From: an uncultured Prevotella sp.
GTDB lineage: Bacteria; Bacteroidota; Bacteroidia; Bacteroidales; Bacteroidaceae
Assembly: GCA_900553965.1 (NCBI GenBank)
Contig: USFX01000028.1
Coordinates: 1 to 17,876 of the forward strand
Length of the DNA: 17,876 bases
Direction of reading: 5' to 3'
This document shows positions 1 through 6,782 of the stretch, in pieces; the stretch's first letter is position 1, and each line of letters opens with the position of its first letter. The notes under the pieces were generated by a model, which was not told the origin of the DNA, did no database searches, and saw only the letters and a program-made list of their open reading frames with translations. The position numbers were made by a program, and so were the translations under genes.

Positions 1-126
1 GGCCAGATCGCCGAGACCGTTAGAGGTCACGGGCTCCTGTGTCTCTTCGTCGTCAGAGCATGCCGCTGTCAGCTGGGTGGTCAGAAGGGCGGCGAGAGTG
101 AGCTTGGAAATGTCTCTTATTCTCAT
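1..126 (-). CDS. Lipoprotein N-terminus, cut by the window edge
   Basis: The minus strand reads 42 codons from an ATG at 126 to the left edge without a stop. The product begins MRIRDISKLTLAALL, followed by a hydrophobic stretch and a lipobox (LTAAC, Cys23), then an acidic linker (SDDEETQEP). This is a type II signal peptide for a Bacteroidetes lipoprotein; the acidic residues after the Cys resemble a surface-export signal, though that is inference. It is the third gene of the porin-imelysin set, 149 bp after the imelysin stop, so it probably shares the metal-uptake role. The mature domain lies outside the window and I cannot name the family. A second imelysin-type or heme-binding lipoprotein would fit but is not shown. 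Confidence 0.75.
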   Translation of the reverse strand, partial: MRIRDISKLTLAALLTTQLTAACSDDEETQEPVTSNGLGDLA

Positions 127-157
127 GATTCTTTTTTTATTATTGTTGATTATTGAT

Positions 158-256
158 GACCTTAAAGACCTTAAGGACTTTAAAGTCTTTAAGGTTTTCG
201 GGGCTATTAAGGTCTTTAAGGTCATTAAAGTCTTTAAGGTCTTTAAAGTCCTTAAA
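158..256. repeat. 9-bp tandem repeat array (11 units) between two lipoprotein genes
   Basis: Eleven consecutive 9-bp units with consensus GWCTTTAAR fill 158-256. Units 5 and 6 (194-211) are degenerate but keep the phase. The first three units begin GAC and the later ones GTC, so the two halves are partly complementary. Bases 169-194 form a near-perfect 26-bp palindrome centred on 181.5 with one non-Watson-Crick pair. The array lies between the imelysin stop and the next lipoprotein start, so it would be transcribed and could fold. The plus-strand open frame through it (repeating KVF) is a by-product of the 9-bp period, not a gene. Confidence 0.85.
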
Positions 257-275
257 TGCTGTTCTTATTCAAAGA

Positions 276-1613
276 TCAGTCCTCCTCAGGGATTTCGGCG
301 TCCTCGAAGTGGATGTTATGTATCGTGCAGACATACTTCACGAACGGTGACGGCATGTTGCTGATGCCCTCGATGGAGCTGACGTAGGCGTTCTCGATGC
401 TGTTGTTGACGTCGCCGCGGTTGACGCTCGCGAAGAACGTGTGGAAGCTGTAGCGTGCGGCCGTGCGGTCGGTGGAGCCCAGCCATACGTTGCGTATGGA
501 GCGGATGTTGTCGCGGAAGTCGGTGATGGAGTTGTAGCTGTAGGGCGACTCCACGTAGGAGACGTCGCCGGCTGAGAACGGATTGGCAATCTTGGCCGTG
601 CCGACCTCGTTGGCTATGCCGAGACAGCTGCCCTCGTCGTCAGAGAGAACCTGAGCGATGGCGGCCTGGATGTTGGGGAAGGAGCTGCGTGAGCCCTCCA
701 CGCCGGCCTTGGCGAGGTTGTCGCCGAAGGACAGTCCGTCCTGAGTCTTATAGTCGAGACCGGCGTTGCGCACGACAGCGACACGTGAGGCGTTGGCCGA
801 GGTCTCGCCCTCCCATGCTACCTGCAGCTGGAACGTGCGGTTCTTGAGCAGCGTGCAGATGTCCTGAGCATATTTCAGCTCCTGTGCTCCGCTGATGGAG
901 GTGAAGCCCTTATATGTGTCGTTGCCCTTGAACTCTGCCACACGGCGCGGCTGTCCGTCGCGGAAGAGAATGAACTCAAGAGCGTGGAAGCCGAGGATGC
1001 TCTCGTCGTTGAGGTCCTCGGGACGGCCGCCGCGGTTGAAATAGCCGAGGAGCATGGTGCGGTTGAGGGGCCAGGAGTCTATTGTGGGGTCGATGTTGAA
1101 GTCCGATGCGGCACCGCCGAGGAACGCCTCGCTCAGCTCCCAGTGGGAACGGGCTTTCTTGAAGTCCTCACAGGCGCTGTTGATCTGGGCCTGAGTGATG
1201 GTCGACGTGGTCAGACCGTGGAGCGTGGCTTCGAGATGCTCCACGTCGTCGGCCAGCCGTGTGTATGTCGGAACGATGACGTTGGAGACGAGATTTTCCA
1301 GCGTCTTGCGCAGATAGGCCTCCTGTTCAGCCGAGAGGCGGGCCTGACCGATGACGGCATTGGCGTTCTCCAGCTCGTCGCAGAGGTCCGCACAGCCGTC
1401 CATGGCGCTTTGGCCGAACAGCTTGTTGGCGTAGGCTGCGGCTGCGGTGTTGGCCGGATAGTTCTCCTGATCGAGGATGGGGGCTGTCTCGACGATGCCG
1501 AACTCGTTGTCACCCAGTGTCGTTGTCTCTCCGTTGTCGTCATTTTCAGAACATGACGTGAAGGTCATGGCTCCCATGATGACGGTCATGGGAAGGAAAA
1601 GATACTTTTTCAT
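276..1613 (-). CDS. Imelysin-family (IrpA/ICMP-like) periplasmic or surface lipoprotein
   Basis: The 445-residue product has a lipoprotein signal peptide (MKKYLFLPM..., lipobox FTSC, Cys21) and an acidic linker. The diagnostic imelysin motif GxHxxE appears as GFHALE at residues 208-213. It is preceded by the family-typical region with HWELSEAF (about 157-164) and IDSWPLN (178-184). Imelysin proteins are helical, iron-regulated proteins implicated in iron or other metal uptake; the GxHxxE site is thought to bind metal, though the exact substrate is unsettled. The gene follows the porin-like gene by 103 bp on the same strand with no consensus promoter between, and a second lipoprotein follows, so an operon is likely. 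The start gives a complete signal peptide. Length is normal for the family. Family call is firm, substrate is not. Confidence 0.9.
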   Translation of the reverse strand: MKKYLFLPMTVIMGAMTFTSCSENDDNGETTTLGDNEFGIVETAPILDQENYPANTAAAAYANKLFGQSAMDGCADLCDELENANAVIGQARLSAEQEAYLRKTLENLVSNVIVPTYTRLADDVEHLEATLHGLTTSTITQAQINSACEDFKKARSHWELSEAFLGGAASDFNIDPTIDSWPLNRTMLLGYFNRGGRPEDLNDESILGFHALEFILFRDGQPRRVAEFKGNDTYKGFTSISGAQELKYAQDICTLLKNRTFQLQVAWEGETSANASRVAVVRNAGLDYKTQDGLSFGDNLAKAGVEGSRSSFPNIQAAIAQVLSDDEGSCLGIANEVGTAKIANPFSAGDVSYVESPYSYNSITDFRDNIRSIRNVWLGSTDRTAARYSFHTFFASVNRGDVNNSIENAYVSSIEGISNMPSPFVKYVCTIHNIHFEDAEIPEED

Positions 1614-1674
1614 TTGGCTTGTTTATTTGTGAATTGATTTCTTCGTTGATTATATGCTCCATTCCTGAGCCGCC

Positions 1675-1710
1675 GGCGGGCTTCCGTTCATAGTGTCCCG
1701 ACGACCCGCC
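1675..1710 (-). other. GC-rich intergenic hairpin between porin and imelysin genes
   Basis: In the 103-bp gap GGCGGG (1675-1680) can pair with CCCGCC (1705-1710), and a perfect 10-bp palindrome CCGCCGGCGG lies at 1670-1679. There is no clear T-run after it, so it is more likely an mRNA processing or stability element than a terminator. This rests only on complementarity. Confidence 0.25.
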
Positions 1711-1716
1711 ACCGGT

Positions 1717-3036
1717 TCAGAGGAACCATCCTTCATAGGCGATGCCGATGCTCACGGACGGCTCGTCGTTGTAGACGCTCTTGAGGAAGCGGTGGGAATA
1801 TTCAGCCTTGACGGCCACCTGAGGCAGCGGGTGGTAGTTGATTCCGGCGGCCATGCGCTTCACCTCGGTATAGTCGTATGACGTGTTCAGCGTCTTCGAG
1901 GCGTAGGGATTGTACTGCTCGTAGCGTCCGAAGACATAGAGCCGCTGGTTGTCCCGACGCAGGGTGGGAATCCGGGAGAACACGTCATATCCGGCCTCGA
2001 CACCGACGGCGTAGGCGTTCTTGCTCACAGCGGCCGAATGGTGATACGGCGACTTCTTGTTCGTGCGGTTATAGATGTACTTCAGCTGATCGGCAGCACC
2101 GAGATAGCCGTAGTCGGCCTGTCCGCGGACAATCCAGTTGTGGCCGCGGTAGGTGAAATCGAAGGCTCCAATGGCCACGACGCCCTTAAACTGAGCCTCC
2201 ACTCCGCTGGCGTTGCGCGGATAGCTGTTGCCGATGGAGTGGCCGTAGTAGCCGCTCAGACCAATGCGCAGTCCGGGCACGGAATAGTTGTCGAGACGGA
2301 GCGAGACGCCGTATTTGTTGGCAACCTCAAACTCCAGCGGCGTTGACGTTCCCTTGTTTATCCATCCCGTGTTGGTGAAGTTGTCGGCGTTGAGGCCGGC
2401 CAGCAGCTGGGCCTCATAGCGGAAGGCGCCCGAACGTCCCCAGAAACTGATACCGGTCTGATGCCATGTCGAGGGCATGATGGTGTTCTCGCCCTCGGGA
2501 CGGTAGACGGTGAAGAAGTTGAGGGGTTCGTGGTGGGCATTGTTCAGACCGACGGGCACGACGATATGGCCCATCCTGATGTTGGCCCAGCGGCCGAACG
2601 ACTTCTGAATCCAGAACTGTTCCAGCTCGACCTCGCCGCCTTTCTCGGTCTCCTGTTCCCATTCGCCGCCCTCTTCGTCTTCCTTTTCGTATGCGGCACC
2701 GGTTCCGCCGTGCTCAAACTCAATCTCCGTTCCCATCGTCCAGCCCTTTCCGAAGTCGTAGCCGAGATAGATGACGGCGTGGGGAATGTCGAACCGTCCG
2801 TGGCTCGGGTCGTTCTTATGGCTGTCGGCCTGACTGTAACGGCTCAGATGGTCGCTGAAGAAATTGCGGGTCAAGGCCACTTCGCCATATCCGCCGACGC
2901 TGAGGCGCTTGCCTCCTGCGTGCTCCATGACGCTGTCTGCGGCAGATTCCTGTGCCATGACGGGAGCCGCGGTGAGCGACATCGCAGCCATGATGGCGCA
3001 GGATGATAAATGATTGTAGATACTGTTCATTGTCAT
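1717..3036 (-). CDS. Porin-like outer-membrane beta-barrel protein
   Basis: I place the start at the ATG at 3036 (439 residues). The longer open frame from 3081 would begin inside the promoter at 3058-3088, and only the 3036 start (or ATG 3030) gives a clean signal peptide (hydrophobic stretch ending APVMAQ). The mature part is rich in alternating aromatic and polar strands (GYGEVALTRNFF, AVIYLGYDFGKGW, YGVSLRLDNYS, VSIGIAYEGWFL) and ends in Phe-Leu, as expected for an outer-membrane barrel. Residues 117-139 are strikingly acidic (12 Glu/Asp in 23) and lie in a probable loop. Such barrels co-occur with imelysin lipoproteins in Bacteroidetes. An uptake pore for iron or another cation is inferred from the neighbours; the exact porin family cannot be fixed without a profile search. 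Confidence 0.75.
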   Translation of the reverse strand: MTMNSIYNHLSSCAIMAAMSLTAAPVMAQESAADSVMEHAGGKRLSVGGYGEVALTRNFFSDHLSRYSQADSHKNDPSHGRFDIPHAVIYLGYDFGKGWTMGTEIEFEHGGTGAAYEKEDEEGGEWEQETEKGGEVELEQFWIQKSFGRWANIRMGHIVVPVGLNNAHHEPLNFFTVYRPEGENTIMPSTWHQTGISFWGRSGAFRYEAQLLAGLNADNFTNTGWINKGTSTPLEFEVANKYGVSLRLDNYSVPGLRIGLSGYYGHSIGNSYPRNASGVEAQFKGVVAIGAFDFTYRGHNWIVRGQADYGYLGAADQLKYIYNRTNKKSPYHHSAAVSKNAYAVGVEAGYDVFSRIPTLRRDNQRLYVFGRYEQYNPYASKTLNTSYDYTEVKRMAAGINYHPLPQVAVKAEYSHRFLKSVYNDEPSVSIGIAYEGWFL

Positions 3037-3057
3037 TTCTTTGTTTTTTTGTCGGTG

Positions 3058-3088
3058 CAAAGGTATTCCAAACCGTGGCACCGTGCAA
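3058..3088 (-). promoter_or_regulatory. Bacteroidetes-type promoter of the porin-imelysin operon
   Basis: On the minus strand TACCTTTG (3065-3058) matches the -7 consensus TAnnTTTG, and TTG (3088-3086) lies 20 bp upstream, the expected -33 spacing. Transcription would start near 3050, giving a leader of about 15-20 nt before the ATG at 3036. I see no convincing Fur or other operator palindrome next to it. Confidence 0.7.
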
Positions 3089-3240
3089 TACTTAAAAATT
3101 GTGAAATGTCTTTCTTTTGCTTGCGGAAAGCCGGTTCCGATACCGATTTATGATTAGAAAAGCGCTGTCCGGCGACTTCCGCAGAGTGTTAAAAACTCGG
3201 AATTAAGCGGACAAACACCTTAAAATCCTTGAAGAATTTG

Positions 3241-3561
3241 AAAATGAAAATCATTTGGCCGCAAATTCGTGAGTTTTGCGCGTGCATCTTTAATTATCAG
3301 ATGGTCAGTGTGTTACGGCGGTTTTTGGCGGAGTGTGCAACTTTTTGTCTGCTTTTATTTTTCCGTAAGGCCCTCCCGAGGTTACAACGGGGCCCTTGTT
3401 GCATTGCGGCGGGGCCGCTTTCGCAGTGCGACGGCGGCCTTATCGCAATGTGATAACGGCCCCGTTGCACCTCCGGGAGGCCCTTACGGTAGAACAGAAA
3501 CAATTCTGGCATACTTTTTACACGTTTTTGCTGCTCTAAAATGAAAATTTCATTTGTCGCC
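3241..3561. repeat. Composite repeat element bounded by short direct repeats
   Basis: This stretch in the divergent gap is bounded by two related sequences in the same orientation: AAAATGAAAATCATTTG at 3241-3257 and AAAATGAAAATTTCATTTG at 3538-3556, differing by a 2-bp insertion. Between them lie AT-rich flanks and a large GC-rich palindrome (3363-3489). Overlapping open frames on both strands are by-products of the repeat structure. The boundary repeats could be target-site duplications, element ends or regulatory palindromes; with one full copy in view the true ends are uncertain. No gene is supported here. Confidence 0.5.
3363..3489. repeat. 127-bp imperfect palindrome centred on base 3426
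   Basis: The arms pair symmetrically about G3426. CCGTAAGG (3363-3370) pairs with CCTTACGG (3482-3489). CCCTCCCGAGGT pairs with ACCTCCGGGAGG with one bulge. CAACGGGGCC (3385-3394) pairs with GGCCCCGTTG (3458-3467). CATTGCG (3402-3408) pairs with CGCAATG (3444-3450), and the tip is TCGCA-G-TGCGA (3421-3431). The inner part also shows a loose direct periodicity of about 22 bp (GGGCC...GCA.TGCG units). Genes on both sides point away from it, so it is not a terminator for either. A REP- or MITE-like intergenic element is the best reading. Confidence 0.8.
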
Positions 3562-3585
3562 GTTTTTTGCGTAGCAATATTTACA
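3535..3585 (-). repeat. Dispersed 51-bp repeat, copy 1
   Basis: Read on the minus strand from 3585 to 3535 this matches plus-strand 17825-17875 without gaps over 51 bp, with 42 identical bases by hand alignment. Shared blocks are TGTAAA, CGCAAAAA, GACAAATGAAA and TTTTAGA; most differences are transitions. It includes the 17-bp palindrome AAATGAAA-A-TTTCATTT (3539-3555) and forms the right flank of the composite element. Confidence 0.7.
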
Positions 3586-3628
3586 TTATGGATGTGTTTT
3601 TCAATTGCCGCTTCAAATTAAATGTCAG

Positions 3629-3721
3629 ATGAGTCATATTTTCTATCGTGAGGAAGAATACCATTCCATATTCACTGCTTTACGTCATTATATACCGCAC
3701 AGAAAAATGAAGGGAGCCTGA
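3629..3721 (+). CDS. Possible 30-residue small ORF, unsupported
   Basis: An ATG-initiated frame of 30 codons (begins MSHIFYREEEYHSIF, ends HRKMKGA) lies between the repeat element and the nadX-like promoter, stopping 42 bp before the next gene. The composition is plausible for a small basic, aromatic peptide, but there is no promoter match or recognisable family. It could equally be chance or a gene remnant. Listed only so the stretch is not left blank. Confidence 0.15.
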   Translation: MSHIFYREEEYHSIFTALRHYIPHRKMKGA

Positions 3722-3727
3722 TTGTTT

Positions 3728-3758
3728 TTGGTGTTTCTGCAAATAAAGAGTACCTTTG
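3728..3758 (+). promoter_or_regulatory. Promoter abutting the aspartate-dehydrogenase-like gene
   Basis: TTG (3728-3730), a 20-bp spacer and TACCTTTG (3751-3758) match the Bacteroidetes -33/-7 promoter exactly. The -7 box ends only 4 bp before the ATG at 3763, so the transcript should begin at or within a few bases of the start codon, that is, leaderless or nearly so. Confidence 0.75.
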
Positions 3759-3762
3759 CAGC

Positions 3763-4551
3763 ATGAAAAGATTAGTTATCGTAGGATGCGGACGGTTGGC
3801 CGGAATTGTCGCGGATGCCGTTGTCAGGGGAATGTTGCCTGAGTATGAGTTGGTTGGAGTTTATTCGCGCACGGCGGAGAAATCCGCGGGGATTGCCGCG
3901 AAAATGCGGCAGAACGGCAGAGAATGTACAGTATGCGAAAGCATAGGGGCGCTATTGGCCTTGAAACCTGACTATCTGGTGGAGGCGGCCTCGCCTGCCG
4001 CGATGAGGGAGATTGCCATACCGGCGCTGGAGAACGGCACTTCCGTAGTCACACTGTCCATCGGCGCACTGGCCGACACGGCTTTCCGGCATGCGGTAGA
4101 GGCGGCGGCAAGGGCCAACGGCACACGCGTGCATGTCGTCTCGGGGGCCACGGGAGGTTTCGACGTGCTACGCACGGCCGCACTGATGGGCGGAGCCACG
4201 GCCTGCTTCTTCAACGAGAAAGGGCCGGACGCGCTACGGGGCACTGCTGTATATGACGAGGCTCTGCAAACGGAGCAGCGCACGGTGTTCGCGGGTAATG
4301 CCACCGAAGCCATCGGCATGTTCCCGACTAAAGTGAACGTCGCCGTGGCCGCCTCGCTGGCTTCAGTAGGTCCGGAGAACATGTGGATGACGATGAGGTC
4401 GACGCCGGGTTTTAAGGGAGACACGCAACGGGTGGAGATAAAGAACGCGCAGGTGCATGCCGTCGTCGATGTTTACAGCGCCACGGCCGAGATTGCGGGA
4501 TGGTCTGTTGTGAGTACACTGCAGAATATAGCGTCGCCGATAGTGTTTTAA
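3763..4551 (+). CDS. Aspartate dehydrogenase-like (NadX/DUF108) NAD(P)-dependent oxidoreductase
   Basis: The 262-residue product starts with a Rossmann fold (MKRLVIVGCGRLAG, GxGxxxG at 8-14). The catalytic domain has SGATGGFDVLRTAAL (127-141), PTKVNVAVAASLA (188-200) and a conserved-looking His232 in NAQVHAVVDVYS. This order matches L-aspartate dehydrogenase, which oxidises aspartate to iminoaspartate and can feed NAD synthesis. Length is normal. The C-terminus ends NIASPIVF where characterised members usually carry an NPKTS-like stretch followed by more residues, so specificity may differ. No nadA, nadB or nadC is adjacent; the gene seems monocistronic, with its own promoter and a convergent neighbour. 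The start is fixed by the Rossmann motif and the promoter. I withhold nadX because the function is unproven. Confidence 0.75.
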   Translation: MKRLVIVGCGRLAGIVADAVVRGMLPEYELVGVYSRTAEKSAGIAAKMRQNGRECTVCESIGALLALKPDYLVEAASPAAMREIAIPALENGTSVVTLSIGALADTAFRHAVEAAARANGTRVHVVSGATGGFDVLRTAALMGGATACFFNEKGPDALRGTAVYDEALQTEQRTVFAGNATEAIGMFPTKVNVAVAASLASVGPENMWMTMRSTPGFKGDTQRVEIKNAQVHAVVDVYSATAEIAGWSVVSTLQNIASPIVF

Positions 4552-4592
4552 AACAGGAAGAAGATTTTTAAATGTAGAGATTATTCTTTTAA

Positions 4593-4711
4593 CGCAGAGG
4601 AAGCAAAGCCCGCAAAATTTTTTTCTGGGGAACAGAAAAGGGAATAATCAAAACTTTGCGCCTTCGCGTCTTTGCGTTTGAATAAGACCTCTGTATCTCC
4701 GTGTCTCTGCA
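4593..4711. repeat. 8-bp-period repeats in a convergent gap, possible bidirectional terminator
   Basis: Two short tandem arrays read toward the right as ACTTTGCG-CCTTCGCG-TCTTTGCG (4653-4676) and CCTCTGTA-TCTCCGTG-TCTCTGCA (4688-4711). An opposite-orientation pair CGCAGAGG-AAGCAAAG lies at 4593-4608. The inverted copies can pair, and T- and A-runs lie close by (around 4617-4625 and 4650). The nadX-like gene and the TonB receptor converge here, so a shared transcription end is plausible but inferred. The rest of the gap (4712-4793) shows nothing recognisable. Confidence 0.55.
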
Positions 4712-4793
4712 ATGTATAAACTAATTGTTGCGACCTACTTATTATGCAATAGAATAGTTATAAATGCATGAATGTTACTCATGGCAACACCAT

Positions 4794-6656
4794 TTAGAAC
4801 TTCAGCTCCGCTCCGGCCATCACTGTAGCGCGTGGCATGGGGAAGCCGTAGTTTATCTGATATGATGTCGCCGTCAGGTTCTCGCCCTTCACGAATAAAG
4901 TAATTGGCTGTGACATGCCGAACGTATATGCCGCCTTTAGACCGAGTAGTGCATAATCTTCCTTCGATACCTCCGTCAGAAGTCCCCAGATGCTCATTGC
5001 GTCGACGACAAACTGCCAGCGGCCAGGCGTATAGGCCACCTCGCCGAACAGTTTGTTCTTAGGTGCGCCCACAATGTGCGTGTCTGTGTGAAGGTAAGCG
5101 TAGTTTGCCGTTACCGTCCATTCGCGGCCGATGCTGTATGAGGCGTCAAGTTCAAATCCTTTGTTGGTGAACCTTCCCGTGTTGACGTTGCGCGCCTTGC
5201 CGCCAGTCATGACCGTCTGAATCATGTTGTCACCGCTGATATGATAGAGTGCAAGGCCGACGTTGAGCCGGCGGTCGAGAAGCCACTGGTGTAGCTCCAC
5301 CTCATAGTTGTCCATCATCTCGGGCTGCAGCTCGGGATTTCGCGGGCCGTACATGTAAAGTTCGCGGATGTTCGGCGAGCGGAAGCCACGGCCATAGCTG
5401 AATTTGATGCGGCTCGACGGAAGCGGACGGAGGACGATACCGGTTTGCGGAACCCACTGATTGCCGAACTGGGACGAATGTTCGAGACGTACGCCGGCAT
5501 TGAGGCTAAGAAGATTGTCAAAGAGAGTCTGCTGCATCATGACATATCCACCAATCTCGTTGACATGGCGGTCGACAATCGGACTCTCTTTCCCGTCGGC
5601 CTTTGCCGTGTTGTACGCCTGTCCTCCCCAATGCTTGAAGTCGACACCGGCGCTGACATCGCTGCCGGTCCACGGCCGCACGGTCTGATACATCGTCACG
5701 CCCATGTTGTAGTCCTTGGAGTGGAAAAGATATGTACGCGGCTGGTTCCGGCTGTCAAGTCCGTCGTCGATGTCGTGCTTTCCCCAGTTGTAATAAGCCT
5801 GAATGCCGCCGGAAGCGATGTCGTAGCGGTTCTTGACGAAGACCGACGCCGTCGTGCGCAGCTGTTTTGCCCACATTCCGAGCGGCTGGTCGCGGTAAAC
5901 GGAACCGGGATTGTCGGCCCGTGTCTCCGTCAGCATCATGTTCGCGCCCGCTTCCCAATGGTCGGAGAAACTGTAGCTGAGCGACGCATACTGATTGGCC
6001 AGCCAGTAGCCCATGCCCTGGCGGCTGCCGTCCGACGACTCATAGCTTGCAGCGGCAAGTGCACGCCACCTGTCATGACCGTAACCGACCTTGGCTCCGT
6101 ATTGCTGCGTGCCGTAGCTGCCGCCTTGAGCACGCACAGAACCACTGATACCTTCTTCCGTTGCCCGCCGCGTAATGAGATTGACCGAGCCGCCCATAGC
6201 CCCCGAGCCGTAGAGCATCGACGACGGCCCGCTGACGACCTCAACGCGCTGGATGTCGTTCGTAACGTAGGTGTCGGGAAGCGAATGACCGAAGACACCG
6301 GCCCACTGCGGCTGGCCGTCTATGAGGAACAGGACTTTGTTCCCCCCGCCGACGCCGCGGATGGTCACGGCTCCCGCACCGCCGCTGACACCATATCCGG
6401 CGAGTCCGCGTTCGGTGACAAACATTCCGGGGATGTGGTTTTGAAGTACCGGCAGGACGTTTGTCTCGCCGCTGTTGTCTATGGTCGCGCTCCCGACAAT
6501 CTTCACGTTGAGCGGAAGAAGCGGCACAGGAGCCTTGGCGGCCGACTCCACGACAAGCTCGTCAAGAACCCTGACGGTGTCGGCCGGCGCCGGAACGGCC
6601 GCACAGATATTTGCAGATGACAGGAGGATTACAGCGGTTATTATGGATGATTTCAT
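4794..6656 (-). CDS. TonB-dependent outer-membrane receptor, compact type
   Basis: The 620-residue product has a signal peptide (ends around AAVPAPA), a probable TonB box (VRVLDELVV, 28-36) and a plug domain (about 50-165). The plug carries family hallmarks: VTIRGVGGGNKVLFLIDG (97-114), IQRVEVVSGPSSMLYG (135-150) and GGSVNLITRR (155-164). The remainder is a 22-strand-type barrel with a terminal Phe (AELKF). The size and the absence of an N-terminal carboxypeptidase-like domain make it a BtuB/heme/siderophore-type receptor, not a SusC-type one. It lies 126 bp after the flavodoxin-ferredoxin gene; I find no TAnnTTTG promoter in the gap, so the two are probably cotranscribed. No SusD partner is present. 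The ligand cannot be read from sequence; an iron complex, heme or corrinoid are candidates. Confidence 0.92.
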   Translation of the reverse strand: MKSSIITAVILLSSANICAAVPAPADTVRVLDELVVESAAKAPVPLLPLNVKIVGSATIDNSGETNVLPVLQNHIPGMFVTERGLAGYGVSGGAGAVTIRGVGGGNKVLFLIDGQPQWAGVFGHSLPDTYVTNDIQRVEVVSGPSSMLYGSGAMGGSVNLITRRATEEGISGSVRAQGGSYGTQQYGAKVGYGHDRWRALAAASYESSDGSRQGMGYWLANQYASLSYSFSDHWEAGANMMLTETRADNPGSVYRDQPLGMWAKQLRTTASVFVKNRYDIASGGIQAYYNWGKHDIDDGLDSRNQPRTYLFHSKDYNMGVTMYQTVRPWTGSDVSAGVDFKHWGGQAYNTAKADGKESPIVDRHVNEIGGYVMMQQTLFDNLLSLNAGVRLEHSSQFGNQWVPQTGIVLRPLPSSRIKFSYGRGFRSPNIRELYMYGPRNPELQPEMMDNYEVELHQWLLDRRLNVGLALYHISGDNMIQTVMTGGKARNVNTGRFTNKGFELDASYSIGREWTVTANYAYLHTDTHIVGAPKNKLFGEVAYTPGRWQFVVDAMSIWGLLTEVSKEDYALLGLKAAYTFGMSQPITLFVKGENLTATSYQINYGFPMPRATVMAGAELKF

Positions 6657-6782
6657 TTCAGTTTATGTTTTTTTCTTTGACACATTAATATATAATTATG
6701 GATAAGAACAGGTCTGATAATCAGCTTCTATGTATGACCACGACGTTATCCTGACGACCATGAAGGAATGATACAGCGAGGC

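Noticed and set aside
77..364. Plus-strand open frame with repeating Lys-Val-Phe through the 9-bp array
   Set aside because: It arises from a 9-bp (three-codon) period and overlaps the lipoprotein and imelysin genes on the other strand; no promoter or family support.
984..1556. 190-codon plus-strand frame opposite the imelysin gene
   Set aside because: Antisense of a gene with signal peptide and GxHxxE motif; no independent support.
3229..3544. Overlapping 70-90 codon frames on both strands across the palindromic element
   Set aside because: They follow the palindrome and its GC-rich repeats, with low-complexity Cys/Arg/Gly products and no recognisable domain.
5445..6620. 391-codon plus-strand frame opposite the TonB receptor
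   Set aside because: Antisense shadow; the minus-strand frame has full plug and barrel motifs while this one has none.
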